DNA of 64,000 nt from Microbacterium sp. LKL04 (GCF_900102005.1 NZ_LT627736.1:2232001-2296000), one strand, 5' to 3'. Counted from the first letter of the stretch, positions 19,627 to 28,297 are shown. The notes: generated by a model not told the origin, from the letters alone. Translations and numbers: made by a program.

Positions 19627-20178
19627 ATGCCGATCCGCCTGACGTCCCTCGATCCCACCGGCGCCGACCGCGAGGCGCTGATCTCGTTCATGACGTCGCA
19701 GTCGTTCCCGTTCCACGTGCGGACCGATCCCACGGCGGCGCAGATCGCCGCGGCGATCGACGACGGCGCGTACGCCGACGAGGATCACGCGTCGTTCTGG
19801 ATCGACTCCGACGAGCACGGCCGTATCGGCTTCTTCCGGCTCGAAGACCTCAGCGACGACGCTCCCCTGTTCGACCTGCGACTGGACGCGGCGCACCGCG
19901 GCCACGGGCTCGCGGCGGACGTTCTGCGGGCGGCGACCGACCACGTCTTCACGACGATGCCCGAGGTCAACCGATTCGAAGGGCAGACGCGGGAGGACAA
20001 CATCGCGATGCGGCGGGTGTTCGTCCGCTGCGGCTGGGTGCAGGAGGCCTACTACCGCGAGGGCTGGCCCGCAGACGACGGGCGACTGCTGGCATCCGTC
20101 GCCTACAGCATCCTGCGCCGCGACTGGCGCGACGGCACCGTCACACCCGTGGTCTGGGACGTTCCCGGCGCCGACTGA
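19627..20178 (+). CDS. GNAT-family N-acetyltransferase (RimJ/RimL-like)
   Basis: 183 aa. It has the GNAT fold with the acetyl-CoA pyrophosphate loop region (DLRLDAAHRGHGLAADVLRA) at about 81-100 and the later RFEGQTREDNIAMRRVFVRCG strand-helix typical of RimJ/RimL-type enzymes acting on protein N-termini or small amines. Substrate unknown. It is divergent from dnaK and appears leaderless. It converges on the DUF2510 protein gene with 9 bp between stops. Confidence 0.85.
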   Translation: MPIRLTSLDPTGADREALISFMTSQSFPFHVRTDPTAAQIAAAIDDGAYADEDHASFWIDSDEHGRIGFFRLEDLSDDAPLFDLRLDAAHRGHGLAADVLRAATDHVFTTMPEVNRFEGQTREDNIAMRRVFVRCGWVQEAYYREGWPADDGRLLASVAYSILRRDWRDGTVTPVVWDVPGAD

Positions 20179-20187
20179 GCGTCGGAC

Positions 20188-21141
20188 TCAGCGCCCGCCG
20201 AAGAACTTGGCGAGTCGTCCGAGCAGTCCGCCGCCGGCGGGCTTCGGCTTCGCGACGAAGACCGAACGCCCCTCGGCCGCGCTGACGCGCAGCAGTCCCA
20301 TGAGGCTGAAGGTCGTCAGCAGGCGCCGCGCCTCGCGGGCGTCGAGATCGGCAACGCGCGAGAACTCGTCCTCGGTGAGGGCCGCCTGACCGAGCAGCGA
20401 GATCGCGCGCAGGTGGTGCGGCTGATGCGGCAGCGTGGTCAGGTTCGGCCAGCGGTGCAGGCGGTAGCGGTCGCCCGCCCGCATCCAGGGCGCAGCGGAT
20501 GCCTCGAACGACGCGTGAGCGACGGCCCACAGCAGCGGGTCGAGGTCGCGCCCGGGCTCTGCGGCCAGGTGCGCCTCGCGGTCGACGTCGAGGATCGTCA
20601 TCGACGTGACGCGACCCGGCACGTCGGCGAGCGGGTGGTCCCACCAGTACGCGTGCTGCGCGACGTCGAGCACGAGGGGCGGCAGGTCTCCCGCGCGCAC
20701 CTCGATGAGGTCGTTCTCGCCGGCTTCGATCGCGGTCTTCAGGCGCAGGGCCAGGCGCGACCAGTCGATGTCGTCGGCGACGCCTTCGGGCATGGCGCCG
20801 AGCCCGGCGGCGGCCTCTTCGAGGGTCGTCGCGCGCCGGACGGGTGAGTCGGGGAGGGATGCCGGCCACGGCCCGCGGGTCGGCCCGCCGATCGTGGGCG
20901 CCGCGGGCTCCGCGGCGTAGGGCGCGGCGGCGGGCTGCTCGACCACGGGCGCCGCGGCCGGCGCCGAGACGTGCACCTCGCGCTGCACACCCGCACGGGC
21001 GGCGGGGTCGACGGCCGTCGGAGTCCCGGCATCCGTGTCGGAGGTGTAGCCGGTCCAGCCGGAGCCGTCCCACCAGCGGTAGGCGGCGATCCCCAGTGGG
21101 TCTGGGCGCCATTCGGCCGCGGTCTGCGCGTCAGTGGTCAT
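20188..21141 (-). CDS. DUF2510-domain protein, last gene of the Roadblock/GTPase operon
   Basis: 317 aa. The N-terminal DUF2510 motif is WRPDPLGIAAYRWWDGSGWT (about 11-30); an Ala/Pro-rich linker follows; a central alpha/beta region comes next; and residues about 245-300 look like a winged helix (LTEDEFSRVADLDAREARRL), reminiscent of the DUF742 (CvnC) position in Streptomyces conservons. The ATG at 21141 has GAGGAGA upstream. It is the fourth gene of a minus-strand set with two Roadblock proteins and a GTPase, so it is probably an effector or adaptor of that switch. The winged-helix reading is inference. Confidence 0.75.
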   Translation of the reverse strand: MTTDAQTAAEWRPDPLGIAAYRWWDGSGWTGYTSDTDAGTPTAVDPAARAGVQREVHVSAPAAAPVVEQPAAAPYAAEPAAPTIGGPTRGPWPASLPDSPVRRATTLEEAAAGLGAMPEGVADDIDWSRLALRLKTAIEAGENDLIEVRAGDLPPLVLDVAQHAYWWDHPLADVPGRVTSMTILDVDREAHLAAEPGRDLDPLLWAVAHASFEASAAPWMRAGDRYRLHRWPNLTTLPHQPHHLRAISLLGQAALTEDEFSRVADLDAREARRLLTTFSLMGLLRVSAAEGRSVFVAKPKPAGGGLLGRLAKFFGGR

Positions 21142-21221
21142 CTCGTCTCCTCGTGTGGGCCGGTGCGACGGGTCAGGCGGTGCGGCGGCGGACCCGGTGC
21201 AGGATCCGCCGCCGCGGTCGA

Positions 21222-21581
21222 TCACAGCTCGAGCTGCTTCTCGACCTCGCGGGTCGACAGACGGGCGAGGGCGAGGTTGCCGCGCGCCTTGTCGAGGGCG
21301 ATGTAGATGAAGACCTCGGGCGCCGCGGCCAGCGGACGGATGATGTGGTACTGCGACGACAGCGTGATGAGGATGTCGTCGATTGACTCGTTCAGGCCGA
21401 GGGCCGCGATCGTCTTGAGCTTGGCGCGGACGACCTCGGTGTTGCCGGCAGCGGCGAGCTCGAGGTCCAGGCCGGTGCCCAGGGTGCCGAGGGCCATGCC
21501 CGAGCCGGAGTCGACGAGCGCGACGCCGATGGCGCCGTCGATCGTCATGAGCTTCGCGAGGGAGTCGTGGATGTTTGCCAT
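21222..21581 (-). CDS. Roadblock/LC7-domain protein 1
   Basis: 119 aa. A single Roadblock/LC7 fold: SLAKLMTIDGAIGVALVDSGSG, then AALGLNESIDDILITLSSQYHIIRPL. Roadblock proteins act as homodimeric GTPase-activating or scaffolding partners of Ras-like GTPases (MglB, CvnB). The ATG at 21581 follows AAAGGA. It lies between a second Roadblock gene and the DUF2510 gene in the same operon as a Ras-like GTPase. Confidence 0.85.
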   Translation of the reverse strand: MANIHDSLAKLMTIDGAIGVALVDSGSGMALGTLGTGLDLELAAAGNTEVVRAKLKTIAALGLNESIDDILITLSSQYHIIRPLAAAPEVFIYIALDKARGNLALARLSTREVEKQLEL

Positions 21582-21676
21582 GTCGTGTCCTTTGTCAGAT
21601 GGCGTTCGGGTGGTCTGTCGGCGTTCCCGCCGGGTCGCGCCCGCCGTGCGGCGCGGGGTGAGTCGCAGAGAAGGCA

Positions 21677-22084
21677 TCACCCGGTGCGGGGCAGGCTGCG
21701 ACCGAGATCGGATGCCGCGCGCCGGGCGAGGGCGAGGGCGTGGCCGAGCGTCTCGCCCGAGCCGAAGAGGGCGGCCAGGACGAGCGTGCTGCCCTCGACG
21801 CGCACCTGCACGATGTGACCGGCGTCGCTGAAGACGAGCACGGACGAGGCGCCGCCGAGACGGAGCTCTCGCACGGCGGCCTCGCCGAGGGCCTGCAGCG
21901 AGCTCGCGATGCTGGCGAATCGGCCGCCGTTCTGCGCGACGGCGCCGTGCTGCGAGGCGACCTCGAAGCCGTCGTCGGTGAGCACGCTCGCGTAGGTGAG
22001 GGAGGTGCTGTGGGCGGCGAAGGCGCCGAGGACGTCGGTCGCGAGTGCGATGACGTCGGCGTCCTGGTGCAGGGCGGTGCTCAT
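21677..22084 (-). CDS. Roadblock/LC7-domain protein 2
   Basis: 135 aa, one Roadblock/LC7 domain: TYASVLTDDGFEVASQ, then IASSLQALGEAAVRELRLGG and SSVLVFSDAGHIVQVRV. It is diverged from the neighbouring Roadblock protein, so the pair may form a heterodimer. It lies 19 bp downstream of the GTPase gene. Role by family: GAP or scaffold for the adjacent GTPase. Confidence 0.83.
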   Translation of the reverse strand: MSTALHQDADVIALATDVLGAFAAHSTSLTYASVLTDDGFEVASQHGAVAQNGGRFASIASSLQALGEAAVRELRLGGASSVLVFSDAGHIVQVRVEGSTLVLAALFGSGETLGHALALARRAASDLGRSLPRTG

Positions 22085-22103
22085 GGGGGGTCGTCCTCGC
22101 GTC

Positions 22104-22682
22104 TCAGGCGGCGGTCTCGGAGGCGTCGCTCGTGGCGGACGCGATGATCTCGGCTGCTTCGACGCTCGCGACGAGGGTCAGCAGCAGGGTGCGCATGTGG
22201 TCGGTGCTGCGCGGGTCGGCCGTGAAGACCGGGATGGTGCGATCGGGATGCCACTGCGCCAGCGCGTCGGCGTACGCGCCGAGGTCGGGCGTGGGCGCGA
22301 CGTCGCTGCGGGTGACCCCGATGACGACGGCGCCGCCGGCGACGAGCGCCTCGAACTCACCGAGGTACTCGATGACCTTGGCGATGGGGTCGGGCAGGTC
22401 GTTGTTGACGAGCAGCAGCAGGCCTTTTGCCCGCTCGGCGAGCACCGTCCACATGAAGTCGAACCGCTTCTGGCCGGGGGCGCCGTAGAGGCGCACCTTC
22501 TCGTCGGGTCCGAGCGTGAGCTCGCCGTAGTCCAGGGCGACCGTCGTGGTGTCCTTGTCGGCCTGGGCACGGTCGGTGTTGGCGGCCTCGGTCGAGACGA
22601 CGTCGATCTCGCTCAGGCTGCGGATGGCCGTCGTCTTACCGGCGCCCATCGGCCCGGCGAACAGGATGACGTGTTCCGCCAC
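22104..22682 (-). CDS. Small Ras-like GTPase (CvnD/MglA-type)
   Basis: 192 aa. The P-loop GPMGAGKTT spans 10-18 (Lys16). The G3 region is LYGAPGQKRFDFMW, with Pro-Gly in place of the Ras DxxG Asp, as is usual in bacterial CvnD-type GTPases. The G4-like motif is VTRSDVA. It starts with GTG at 22682 after GGGAG; the longer frame upstream is noncoding. With two Roadblock partners it forms a conservon-like switch that lacks the sensor kinase. It is divergent from the pilin gene across a 405-bp regulatory region, which recalls MglA control of type IV pili in Myxococcus; that link is inference. Confidence 0.85.
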   Translation of the reverse strand: MAEHVILFAGPMGAGKTTAIRSLSEIDVVSTEAANTDRAQADKDTTTVALDYGELTLGPDEKVRLYGAPGQKRFDFMWTVLAERAKGLLLLVNNDLPDPIAKVIEYLGEFEALVAGGAVVIGVTRSDVAPTPDLGAYADALAQWHPDRTIPVFTADPRSTDHMRTLLLTLVASVEAAEIIASATSDASETAA

Positions 22683-22874
22683 GCGCGCTCTCTCCCTCGG
22701 TCGGTGCGACCGGACGCGGCTGATCGGACCACGCGATGGACGCGTGAGCGATCGGATGCGAGCCCCAGCTCGCGGTCCCCCGTCGGCGATTCGGGGTCCC
22801 TCCCCCGCACCGAGACCCGAGCTTAGGGGGACGGATCGACTCGCCGAGGGCCGTTCCGGGCCCCACGCCGGGGA

Positions 22875-22901
22875 CTGAGGAAAGGCTGAGCAACGACTGA
22901 G
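22875..22901. promoter_or_regulatory. CTGAG x3 direct-repeat array, 11-bp period
   Basis: CTGAG begins at 22875, 22886 and 22897, exactly one repeat per 11 bp. This is the spacing recognised by OmpR/PhoB-family regulators. It lies just upstream of the likely pilin promoter. A near-identical array occurs at 33863-33899 next to the response-regulator gene. Confidence 0.6.
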
Positions 22902-22934
22902 CGCCCGGCACCCCTTTTCGCCCCTTCGCCTGGG

Positions 22935-22940
22935 CATAGT
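22935..22940 (+). promoter_or_regulatory. Possible -10 (CATAGT) of the pilin operon
   Basis: CATAGT lies 33 nt downstream of the last CTGAG repeat; no strong -35 is visible, which suits an activator-dependent promoter. Confidence 0.3.
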
Positions 22941-23087
22941 GGGATGCGCGGGGGCCCTGCCCTGGGGAGCCCGTGACCGCACTGGGGTGGTCGACTGGGG
23001 AGTCTCCGGGTGAGCGCCACTTCGGCGTGCCCTGCTGTCCGCGTCGCCTCGCGTCCCAACACATCGGACCAGCAAGGAGATCTGCAC

Positions 23088-23489
23088 ATGCGTGCATCGC
23101 TGAAGAACTACATGGCCGCCTGCAACCGTCGCAAGGAGGAGACCGGCGAGTCCGGCTTCTCGCTCATCGAGCTCATCGTCGTCGTCGTGATCCTCGGCAT
23201 CCTCGCCGCGATCGCCGTCCCCGTGTTCACGGGCCTGCAGGCACAGGCTGAGGACAACGCCCGTGCCACCGTCGCCGCGAACGCAGCTACGCAGGTCGCG
23301 TCGAACCTGTCGCAGAACAAGGCTCAGGACCTCGGCCTGAACAACCTTCGCAACGGGACCAAGTACACGATCACGATCCAGCCGACTTCTGGAGCCACGA
23401 TCACGGACTACTGCGTCACGGTCGCCGAGACGGGCAAGGAGTCCAAGCAGTCTGGCCCGTCCTGCACCGCCGCGCCGACCACGCCGTAA
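23088..23489 (+). CDS. pilA: Major type IV pilin (class III signal peptide)
   Basis: 133 aa. A 23-residue leader ends ETGESG, followed by mature FSLIELIVVVVILGILAA: the classic prepilin-peptidase site G|F with Glu at +5 and an N-terminal hydrophobic helix for pilus assembly. Two Cys residues near the C-terminus (DYC...SCT) could close the D-region disulphide. The RBS AAGGAGA is well spaced before the ATG. It is the first gene of the plus-strand pilus operon, as expected for the most abundant subunit. Confidence 0.93.
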   Translation: MRASLKNYMAACNRRKEETGESGFSLIELIVVVVILGILAAIAVPVFTGLQAQAEDNARATVAANAATQVASNLSQNKAQDLGLNNLRNGTKYTITIQPTSGATITDYCVTVAETGKESKQSGPSCTAAPTTP

Positions 23490-23577
23490 GCACCCGCACC
23501 ACCTCGCCGGGTCGGCTGAGCGCGCAGCTCGCCGGCCCGGCATCCCCGTTCCCACCCCGCGACCGAAGGACGACCCG

Positions 23578-24021
23578 ATGTCCCGCGCGCCTGAGCCGAT
23601 CGGCGACGACGACGGTGTGAGCCTCGTCGAGGTCGTCATCGCGATGTTCCTCTTCGCGCTGCTCGCGGTCGCCATCCTCCCCCTCGCCATCCAGGCGCAG
23701 GCCCTGAGCTCGACGAACCGCGACGCCGCGAGTGCGAGCGCGTTCGCCTCGAGCCTGCTCGCCGAGGTGCGCGCCGAGTTCCGCGACACCGACCTGCAGA
23801 CCTGCGCCGAGGTCAGGAACTTCCTCGCCGCGCGCGGCAGCGCGGGCGTCGTGACCGACCCCGCGGGCTCGGGTCAGACGGCCCGCCTCACCGCCGACAG
23901 CACGTGCCCTGCCGCGGGCGTCAGCGTCGCGACCATCCGCGCGAAGGTCTACTCCTCCCCGGCCGCGACGGGCACGCCGACGGCCACGCTCTCGACGCAG
24001 ATCGTGGTGACCGGCCCGTGA
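23578..24021 (+). CDS. Minor prepilin (PilV/GspI-like)
   Basis: 147 aa. A short acidic leader IGDDDG is followed by mature VSLVEVVIAMFLFALLAV, with Glu at +5 and cleavage after G13. Two Cys pairs of the C-terminal body may form a disulphide. RBS GAAGGA. It is translationally coupled to the next prepilin (GTGA overlap). By position and helix type it is probably a PilV/GspI-like minor pilin that helps initiate filament assembly. Confidence 0.85.
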   Translation: MSRAPEPIGDDDGVSLVEVVIAMFLFALLAVAILPLAIQAQALSSTNRDAASASAFASSLLAEVRAEFRDTDLQTCAEVRNFLAARGSAGVVTDPAGSGQTARLTADSTCPAAGVSVATIRAKVYSSPAATGTPTATLSTQIVVTGP

Positions 24022-24647
24022 CCCCCGCCTCTTCCGACGACCAGCCCACGAACGACCAGCCCGGCGACGACGCCGGGCTCACGCTCGTCGAGCTGCTCGT
24101 CTACATGTTCGTCGGGGCACTGTTCCTCGGCATCCTCGGCGCCGTCTTCGTCGGCGCGCTCCGCGCGGACTCCGTCACCCGCGAGCGCGACCTCGCCACG
24201 GGCCAGCTGCAGGCGATCTCGACCTCGCTGTCGACGACGGTCCGCTCCGCCTCCGCCGTGCGCGTCGAGACGAGCGGCGGCACGACCGTCGTCCGCGCCG
24301 CGCTGCCCGGCGACCGCTGCTCGGCATGGGCATTCACGACGCCCGCCGGGGCGGCCACCGGCATCCGCGAGGTCCGCGTGCGCACCTACGCCGCCTTCGC
24401 GACCGGCAGCGCACCCGCACCAGGGGCGTCGTGGGGCGTGCTCGCGCCGCGGGTGCGCCAGGTCGTGAACCCGACGGGAACCGCGCGGCCCTTCGCCGCG
24501 CTCGCGTCGGCGGACGCACCGCTGACCTGGAACATCGCCGTGCCGCGGCTCGACGCCGCCGCATCATCCGCGCCCGCCGCGTCGATCTCGGGATCCGCCG
24601 TGCCGCTGGGCAAGACCGCTGGGGGATCGGGGAAGAAATGCTGGTGA
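24018..24647 (+). CDS. Minor prepilin (PilW/GspJ-like)
   Basis: 209 aa starting with GTG in a GTGA overlap. The leader ends DDAG; mature LTLVELLVYMFVGALFLG has Glu at +5 (cleavage after residue 20). The following domain of about 150 residues is beta-rich. This size and helix fit PilW/GspJ-type minor pilins at the pilus tip complex. It is coupled to the large PilX-like gene immediately downstream. Confidence 0.82.
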   Translation: MTPASSDDQPTNDQPGDDAGLTLVELLVYMFVGALFLGILGAVFVGALRADSVTRERDLATGQLQAISTSLSTTVRSASAVRVETSGGTTVVRAALPGDRCSAWAFTTPAGAATGIREVRVRTYAAFATGSAPAPGASWGVLAPRVRQVVNPTGTARPFAALASADAPLTWNIAVPRLDAAASSAPAASISGSAVPLGKTAGGSGKKCW

Positions 24648-26236
24648 ACGCACGCAGACGCCGCTCGGGGGACGAGGGCTCGACGCTCGTGTCGGTACTC
24701 GTGATCGTGATGGTGCTGGGGCTCCTCGCGGTGACCCTCGCCGGCGCCGTCGTCGCCACGGCGCAGACCACCGCGGGGGTGCGCGGCAGCCTCGACTCGC
24801 AGGCGGCCTCGGATGCCGGCCTCGCTGCGGCCGTGGCCTCGTCGACCGCGACCGGCGCCGACCCGTGCGTCGTGAAGCCGGCATCCACCTCGGCGCCGAC
24901 CTACGCCGTCACCGCCTCGTGCGCGGGCGATGTCGTCACCTTCGTCTCGACGGGCACCGGGTCCGATGGCAGCAGGACCGTGACGAGCGCCAGCTACGAA
25001 CTGAAGAAGACGACGACCGTCGCGCCCGGACTCGGCGCCGACATGGTCTTCTTCGGCGACGCGACCTTCACGAGCGAAGTCCGCTCGCACGAGCTCGACG
25101 AACGCCTGCTGACGATCATGATGCCCCGCGGCACCTTCGTCTGCCAGAACCACGTGCCGGCGAACATCCTCGCCGGCGGCAACGTGAAGACGAACGGCCA
25201 GTGCACGATCGACGGCACCGTCGCCACCGGCGGGTCGATCTCGATGTCGAACGCGAGCGACACCATCAAGGGGAACCTCTACGCGTCGAGCACTGCCACG
25301 GCGGGCATCTCGGGCATGATCGGCGGCGACATCCACGTCGGCGGTCCCATCGACTTCGGGTGGAGCGGCTTCACCTACCCCGGCAACGTGTTCGCCGGCG
25401 GCAACGTCGACATGACGAGCGTGTCGATCGCGGGCAAGCTGACCCTGCCGCGCGCGTCGACCATCAAGCTCGACGGCCACCTGCAGGTGAAATACCCGAC
25501 GTCCGCCCACGCGCGCGTCGCGAAGGGCACCGCCGGCGGCCTGCAGTGGCCGACCTCCACCGTCCCGCCCACCGCACCGACCTTCCAGAGCTGGTTCGAC
25601 TACAGCTATTCCGCATCCCACTGGCCGGGCTTCGCCGTGAAGACCCTCGCGACCTCGGGCGACGGCCCGTGGACCTGCAACCGGTTCAGGAACAACAATC
25701 CGTCGACGGGCAACGCGGCGGGCTGGCGCGAGCTGTCGGCGCTCACGTCGCCGACCGTCGTCGACGCGCGCTCCTGCGGAACCCTCAGCTCCAACAACGG
25801 CTCGAAGCCCGTCGTCACGCTGCAGACCGACATCGCCTTCCTCGCCAACAACTACGACATCACGGCGCTCACGATGAAGGCCGCCACCGGCAAGACCCCG
25901 AAGGTCTGGTGGATCGTCGAGGACCGCATCGCCGACGGCGCGCCGAGCTGCGTGAGCCCCGCGGGCACCGTCAACATCAACACGACCGTCATGGGTACAG
26001 GCATCTCGGCGATGATCTACACGCCGTGCCGCATCAGCATCACCGGCGGCGGCGAATGGCACGGCACCTTCTACGGCGGCGGGCTGAATCACGGTGGCCT
26101 GATGGACTTCTACGGTCGCCCCCTGCTGCTCCCCGGCCAGGGCGGCGGATCGTCGGGTCCCGGCTCGATGCCCGGCGGCGGCACGACCACGGTGAGCCTC
26201 GGCGGGCTGCTCTCCCGGACGGACGGCGCCGGATGA
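24638..26236 (+). CDS. Large PilX/GspK-like prepilin with beta-helix-like body
   Basis: 532 aa, far longer than usual PilX (about 170-200). The N-terminus is RRRRSGDEG followed by STLVSVLVIVMVLGLLAVTL, a prepilin-type helix lacking Glu at +5, as in PilX/GspK tip subunits. Residues about 160-300 contain short, regular Gly/Asn/Asp turns (ILAGGNVKTNG, GTVATGGS, NVFAGGNVDM) resembling polymer-forming bactofilin or beta-helix repeats. Many Cys residues and a Gly-rich tail (PGGGTTTVSLGG) follow. The ATG at 24638 overlaps the previous stop by 10 bp; a GTG at 24644 is possible. It is likely a tip-located adhesin-like pilin; this role is inferred. Confidence 0.75.
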   Translation: MLVNARRRRSGDEGSTLVSVLVIVMVLGLLAVTLAGAVVATAQTTAGVRGSLDSQAASDAGLAAAVASSTATGADPCVVKPASTSAPTYAVTASCAGDVVTFVSTGTGSDGSRTVTSASYELKKTTTVAPGLGADMVFFGDATFTSEVRSHELDERLLTIMMPRGTFVCQNHVPANILAGGNVKTNGQCTIDGTVATGGSISMSNASDTIKGNLYASSTATAGISGMIGGDIHVGGPIDFGWSGFTYPGNVFAGGNVDMTSVSIAGKLTLPRASTIKLDGHLQVKYPTSAHARVAKGTAGGLQWPTSTVPPTAPTFQSWFDYSYSASHWPGFAVKTLATSGDGPWTCNRFRNNNPSTGNAAGWRELSALTSPTVVDARSCGTLSSNNGSKPVVTLQTDIAFLANNYDITALTMKAATGKTPKVWWIVEDRIADGAPSCVSPAGTVNINTTVMGTGISAMIYTPCRISITGGGEWHGTFYGGGLNHGGLMDFYGRPLLLPGQGGGSSGPGSMPGGGTTTVSLGGLLSRTDGAG

Positions 26237-27171
26237 CCGCCCTCCTCGGCCCGGCGACGATCGTCACGCTCGTCGGAGTGATCGCCGGCGGGTTCGGCCT
26301 GATCATCGGCTCGTACCTCAACGTCGTCGCCTACCGGGTACCCGCCGGCATCTCGCTGCTGCGCGAGAGCCGCTGCCCGTCGTGCGACCAGCCGGTCCGC
26401 TGGTACGAGAACGTGCCCGTCCTGTCGTGGCTGCTCCTGCGCGGCCGATGCGGATCGTGCCGCTCCGCGATCGGCGCGCGCTACCCCCTCGTCGAGCTCG
26501 CGACGGGCGCCTCCTTCGCAGCCGTGGCGCTCGTCTGGCTGCTCGCCACGGGGCGGCCGGGCTCCGGCATCCCGCTCCCCGCCGCACCCTCGCTCGACTC
26601 CGTCGGCGCCGCGTTCGCCGCCATCACCGCCGCCGACGGCCTCGCGGGACCCACGGTCGCGCAGGCGCTCGTCCTGGCGGTGTTCCTGTGGTTCGCGGCG
26701 GCGGGCATCGTCCTGACGCTGATCGACCTCGACACCCGCCGCCTGCCGCACGCGATCACGACCCCGGGCATCCTCGTCACCATCGCTCTGCTCGTCGGCG
26801 CCGTCCTGCTCGGCGCCGACGCGTGGGCGCTCGTGCGCGCGGGCATCGGATTCGTCGCGCTGTACCTCTTCTACGGCCTCCTGCGCCTCATCCGCCCCGA
26901 CGGCATGGGCGGCGGCGACGTGCGACTGGCCGCCTATGCGGGGCTTCTGCTCGGCTGGCTCGGGTGGGGCCCGCTCGTGGTCGGCGCGTTCGCCGCGTTC
27001 GTGCTCGGCGGCGTGTACGGCGTCGCTCTCCTGTTCTCTCGGCGGGCGGGTCGCCGCACCGCCATCCCGTTCGGCCCGTGGATCATCCTCGGAGCGTGGG
27101 TCGGCATCGTCGCCGGCGACGCGATCGCCGACGGCTACCTCACACTTCTCGACGGTCGGCTGATGTCATGA
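26233..27171 (+). CDS. pilD: Prepilin peptidase / N-methyltransferase PilD
   Basis: 312 aa, multi-pass. The cytoplasmic N-terminal domain has the two CxxC motifs (CPSCDQPV and CGSCRSAIGA) and SYLNVV. The aspartyl peptidase residues are in LIDLDTRRLPHAIT and GGGDVRLAAY (A24A family). It cleaves class III leaders of the four upstream prepilins and methylates the new N-terminus. ATGA overlap with the preceding gene. Confidence 0.95.
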   Translation: MTALLGPATIVTLVGVIAGGFGLIIGSYLNVVAYRVPAGISLLRESRCPSCDQPVRWYENVPVLSWLLLRGRCGSCRSAIGARYPLVELATGASFAAVALVWLLATGRPGSGIPLPAAPSLDSVGAAFAAITAADGLAGPTVAQALVLAVFLWFAAAGIVLTLIDLDTRRLPHAITTPGILVTIALLVGAVLLGADAWALVRAGIGFVALYLFYGLLRLIRPDGMGGGDVRLAAYAGLLLGWLGWGPLVVGAFAAFVLGGVYGVALLFSRRAGRRTAIPFGPWIILGAWVGIVAGDAIADGYLTLLDGRLMS

Positions 27172-27199
27172 CCCGTCGCCCAGGCAAGGAGGTCCTCTG

Positions 27200-28297
27200 A
27201 TGGCCAAGACACGTGTGGCGCTCGAGATCACCGAAGACAGCGTTCGCGCCGTCGAGGTGACCGACGGGCGCGCTCCCACCCTGCTCGCCGCCGGCGAGGT
27301 GATGCTGCCCCCGGGCGCGGCGAAGGACTCCGAGATCGTCGACCGCGACGTCGTCGTGGGTGCGCTCCGCCGGCTGTGGACGGATGCCGGGATCAAGGGC
27401 CGCAACGTGGTCCTGGGAGTCGGCGGCCGCCGCGTCCTCGTGCGCGAGCACAGCTCGACGCTGCGCGAGACGGCTCTCGTGCGCCAGGCGCTGCCCTTCG
27501 ACGTGCAGGACCGCCTGCCGGTCCCCGTCGACCAGGCGGTGCTCGACTTCATCCCGACGCACGTCGACGACGAGGGCATGCACGGCCTCATGGTGGCCGC
27601 CGTCTCGGAGCAGATGGAGGACCTCGTCTCGGTCCTGGCCGAGGCGGGGCTCACCGCCGACTCGATCGATCTGCTCGCCTTCGGCTACTGCCGTGCGCTC
27701 GCGGGGCTCGCCCCGAAGGGCGTCACCGGCATGCTCATCGGCATCGGCGAGCACACGACCCAGGTCGTGATCGCCACCGACGGCGTGCCGCAGTTCGCCC
27801 GCGCGATCCCCATCGACGTGCCGCGCGGCGAAGCCCGCGTCACCGAGATCGAGGCCGCCCCGACCGAGCTCGAGACCCTCACCGGGTTCCGGACGGGCGG
27901 GGTCGAGGAGTCCGCCGACGGCGCCATCCGTTCGCGCGGCGACCTGCGCCGTGCCCGGACGGCCGTCGCGACGCCGCCCGCGGGCGTGCCCGAGGCGCCG
28001 GCTGCGGATGCCATGTCGGCCGACTTGCAGGACGTCCTGATCGATCTCGTCACCCGCCTGCGCGGAACGGTCTCGTTCTACCGGGATCGAACGGATGCCG
28101 CGCCCGTCGCCGCGACCTTCATCACGGGCCTGCACACCGACCACCCGCGCCTGCAGGCCGCCCTCGCGCAGGTCGCCGGCACCGAGGTCCGCCGGATCAC
28201 CGGGGCCGACCTGGTCCGGGTGAAGAACGGGCTGCACCCCGCCGTCGACGAGCGCATCGCTCCCACCGTCGCCCTGCTCCTCGGAGGAACCAAATGA
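27200..28297 (+). CDS. pilM: Type IV pilus assembly protein PilM
   Basis: 365 aa, actin-like ATPase fold (RVALEITEDSVRAVEV, GMLIGIGEHTTQVVI). PilM binds the PilN cytoplasmic tail and forms the inner-membrane platform ring with PilN and PilO. Strong RBS AAGGAGGT 7 nt before the ATG. The central region (about 215-275) has an Ala/Pro-rich insertion. ATGA overlap with pilN. Confidence 0.93.
   Translation: MAKTRVALEITEDSVRAVEVTDGRAPTLLAAGEVMLPPGAAKDSEIVDRDVVVGALRRLWTDAGIKGRNVVLGVGGRRVLVREHSSTLRETALVRQALPFDVQDRLPVPVDQAVLDFIPTHVDDEGMHGLMVAAVSEQMEDLVSVLAEAGLTADSIDLLAFGYCRALAGLAPKGVTGMLIGIGEHTTQVVIATDGVPQFARAIPIDVPRGEARVTEIEAAPTELETLTGFRTGGVEESADGAIRSRGDLRRARTAVATPPAGVPEAPAADAMSADLQDVLIDLVTRLRGTVSFYRDRTDAAPVAATFITGLHTDHPRLQAALAQVAGTEVRRITGADLVRVKNGLHPAVDERIAPTVALLLGGTK

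Larger units (their letters stand above)
22683..23087. other. Long intergenic region between GTPase operon and pilus operon
   Basis: 405 bp with no convincing ORF. It holds three exact CTGAG pentamers at 11-bp spacing (22875-22901), a possible pilin -10 CATAGT at 22935-22940, and a leader of about 140 nt before the pilin RBS AAGGAGA (22... to 23080 region, 8 nt before the start). Divergent promoters for the GTPase operon and the pilus operon must lie here. Confidence 0.7.

Noticed and set aside
20188..22682. Full Streptomyces-type conservon (cvnA-D)
   Set aside because: No CvnA histidine kinase and no clear DUF742; only Roadblock and GTPase parts are certain.
22104..23789. 561-codon version of the GTPase
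   Set aside because: The extension crosses the pilin gene and the regulatory region; the GTG at 22682 directly precedes the conserved P-loop.
24386..26092. 568-codon frame antisense to the PilX-like gene
   Set aside because: The sense frame is tied into the pilus operon by overlaps and has a prepilin helix; the antisense has neither.
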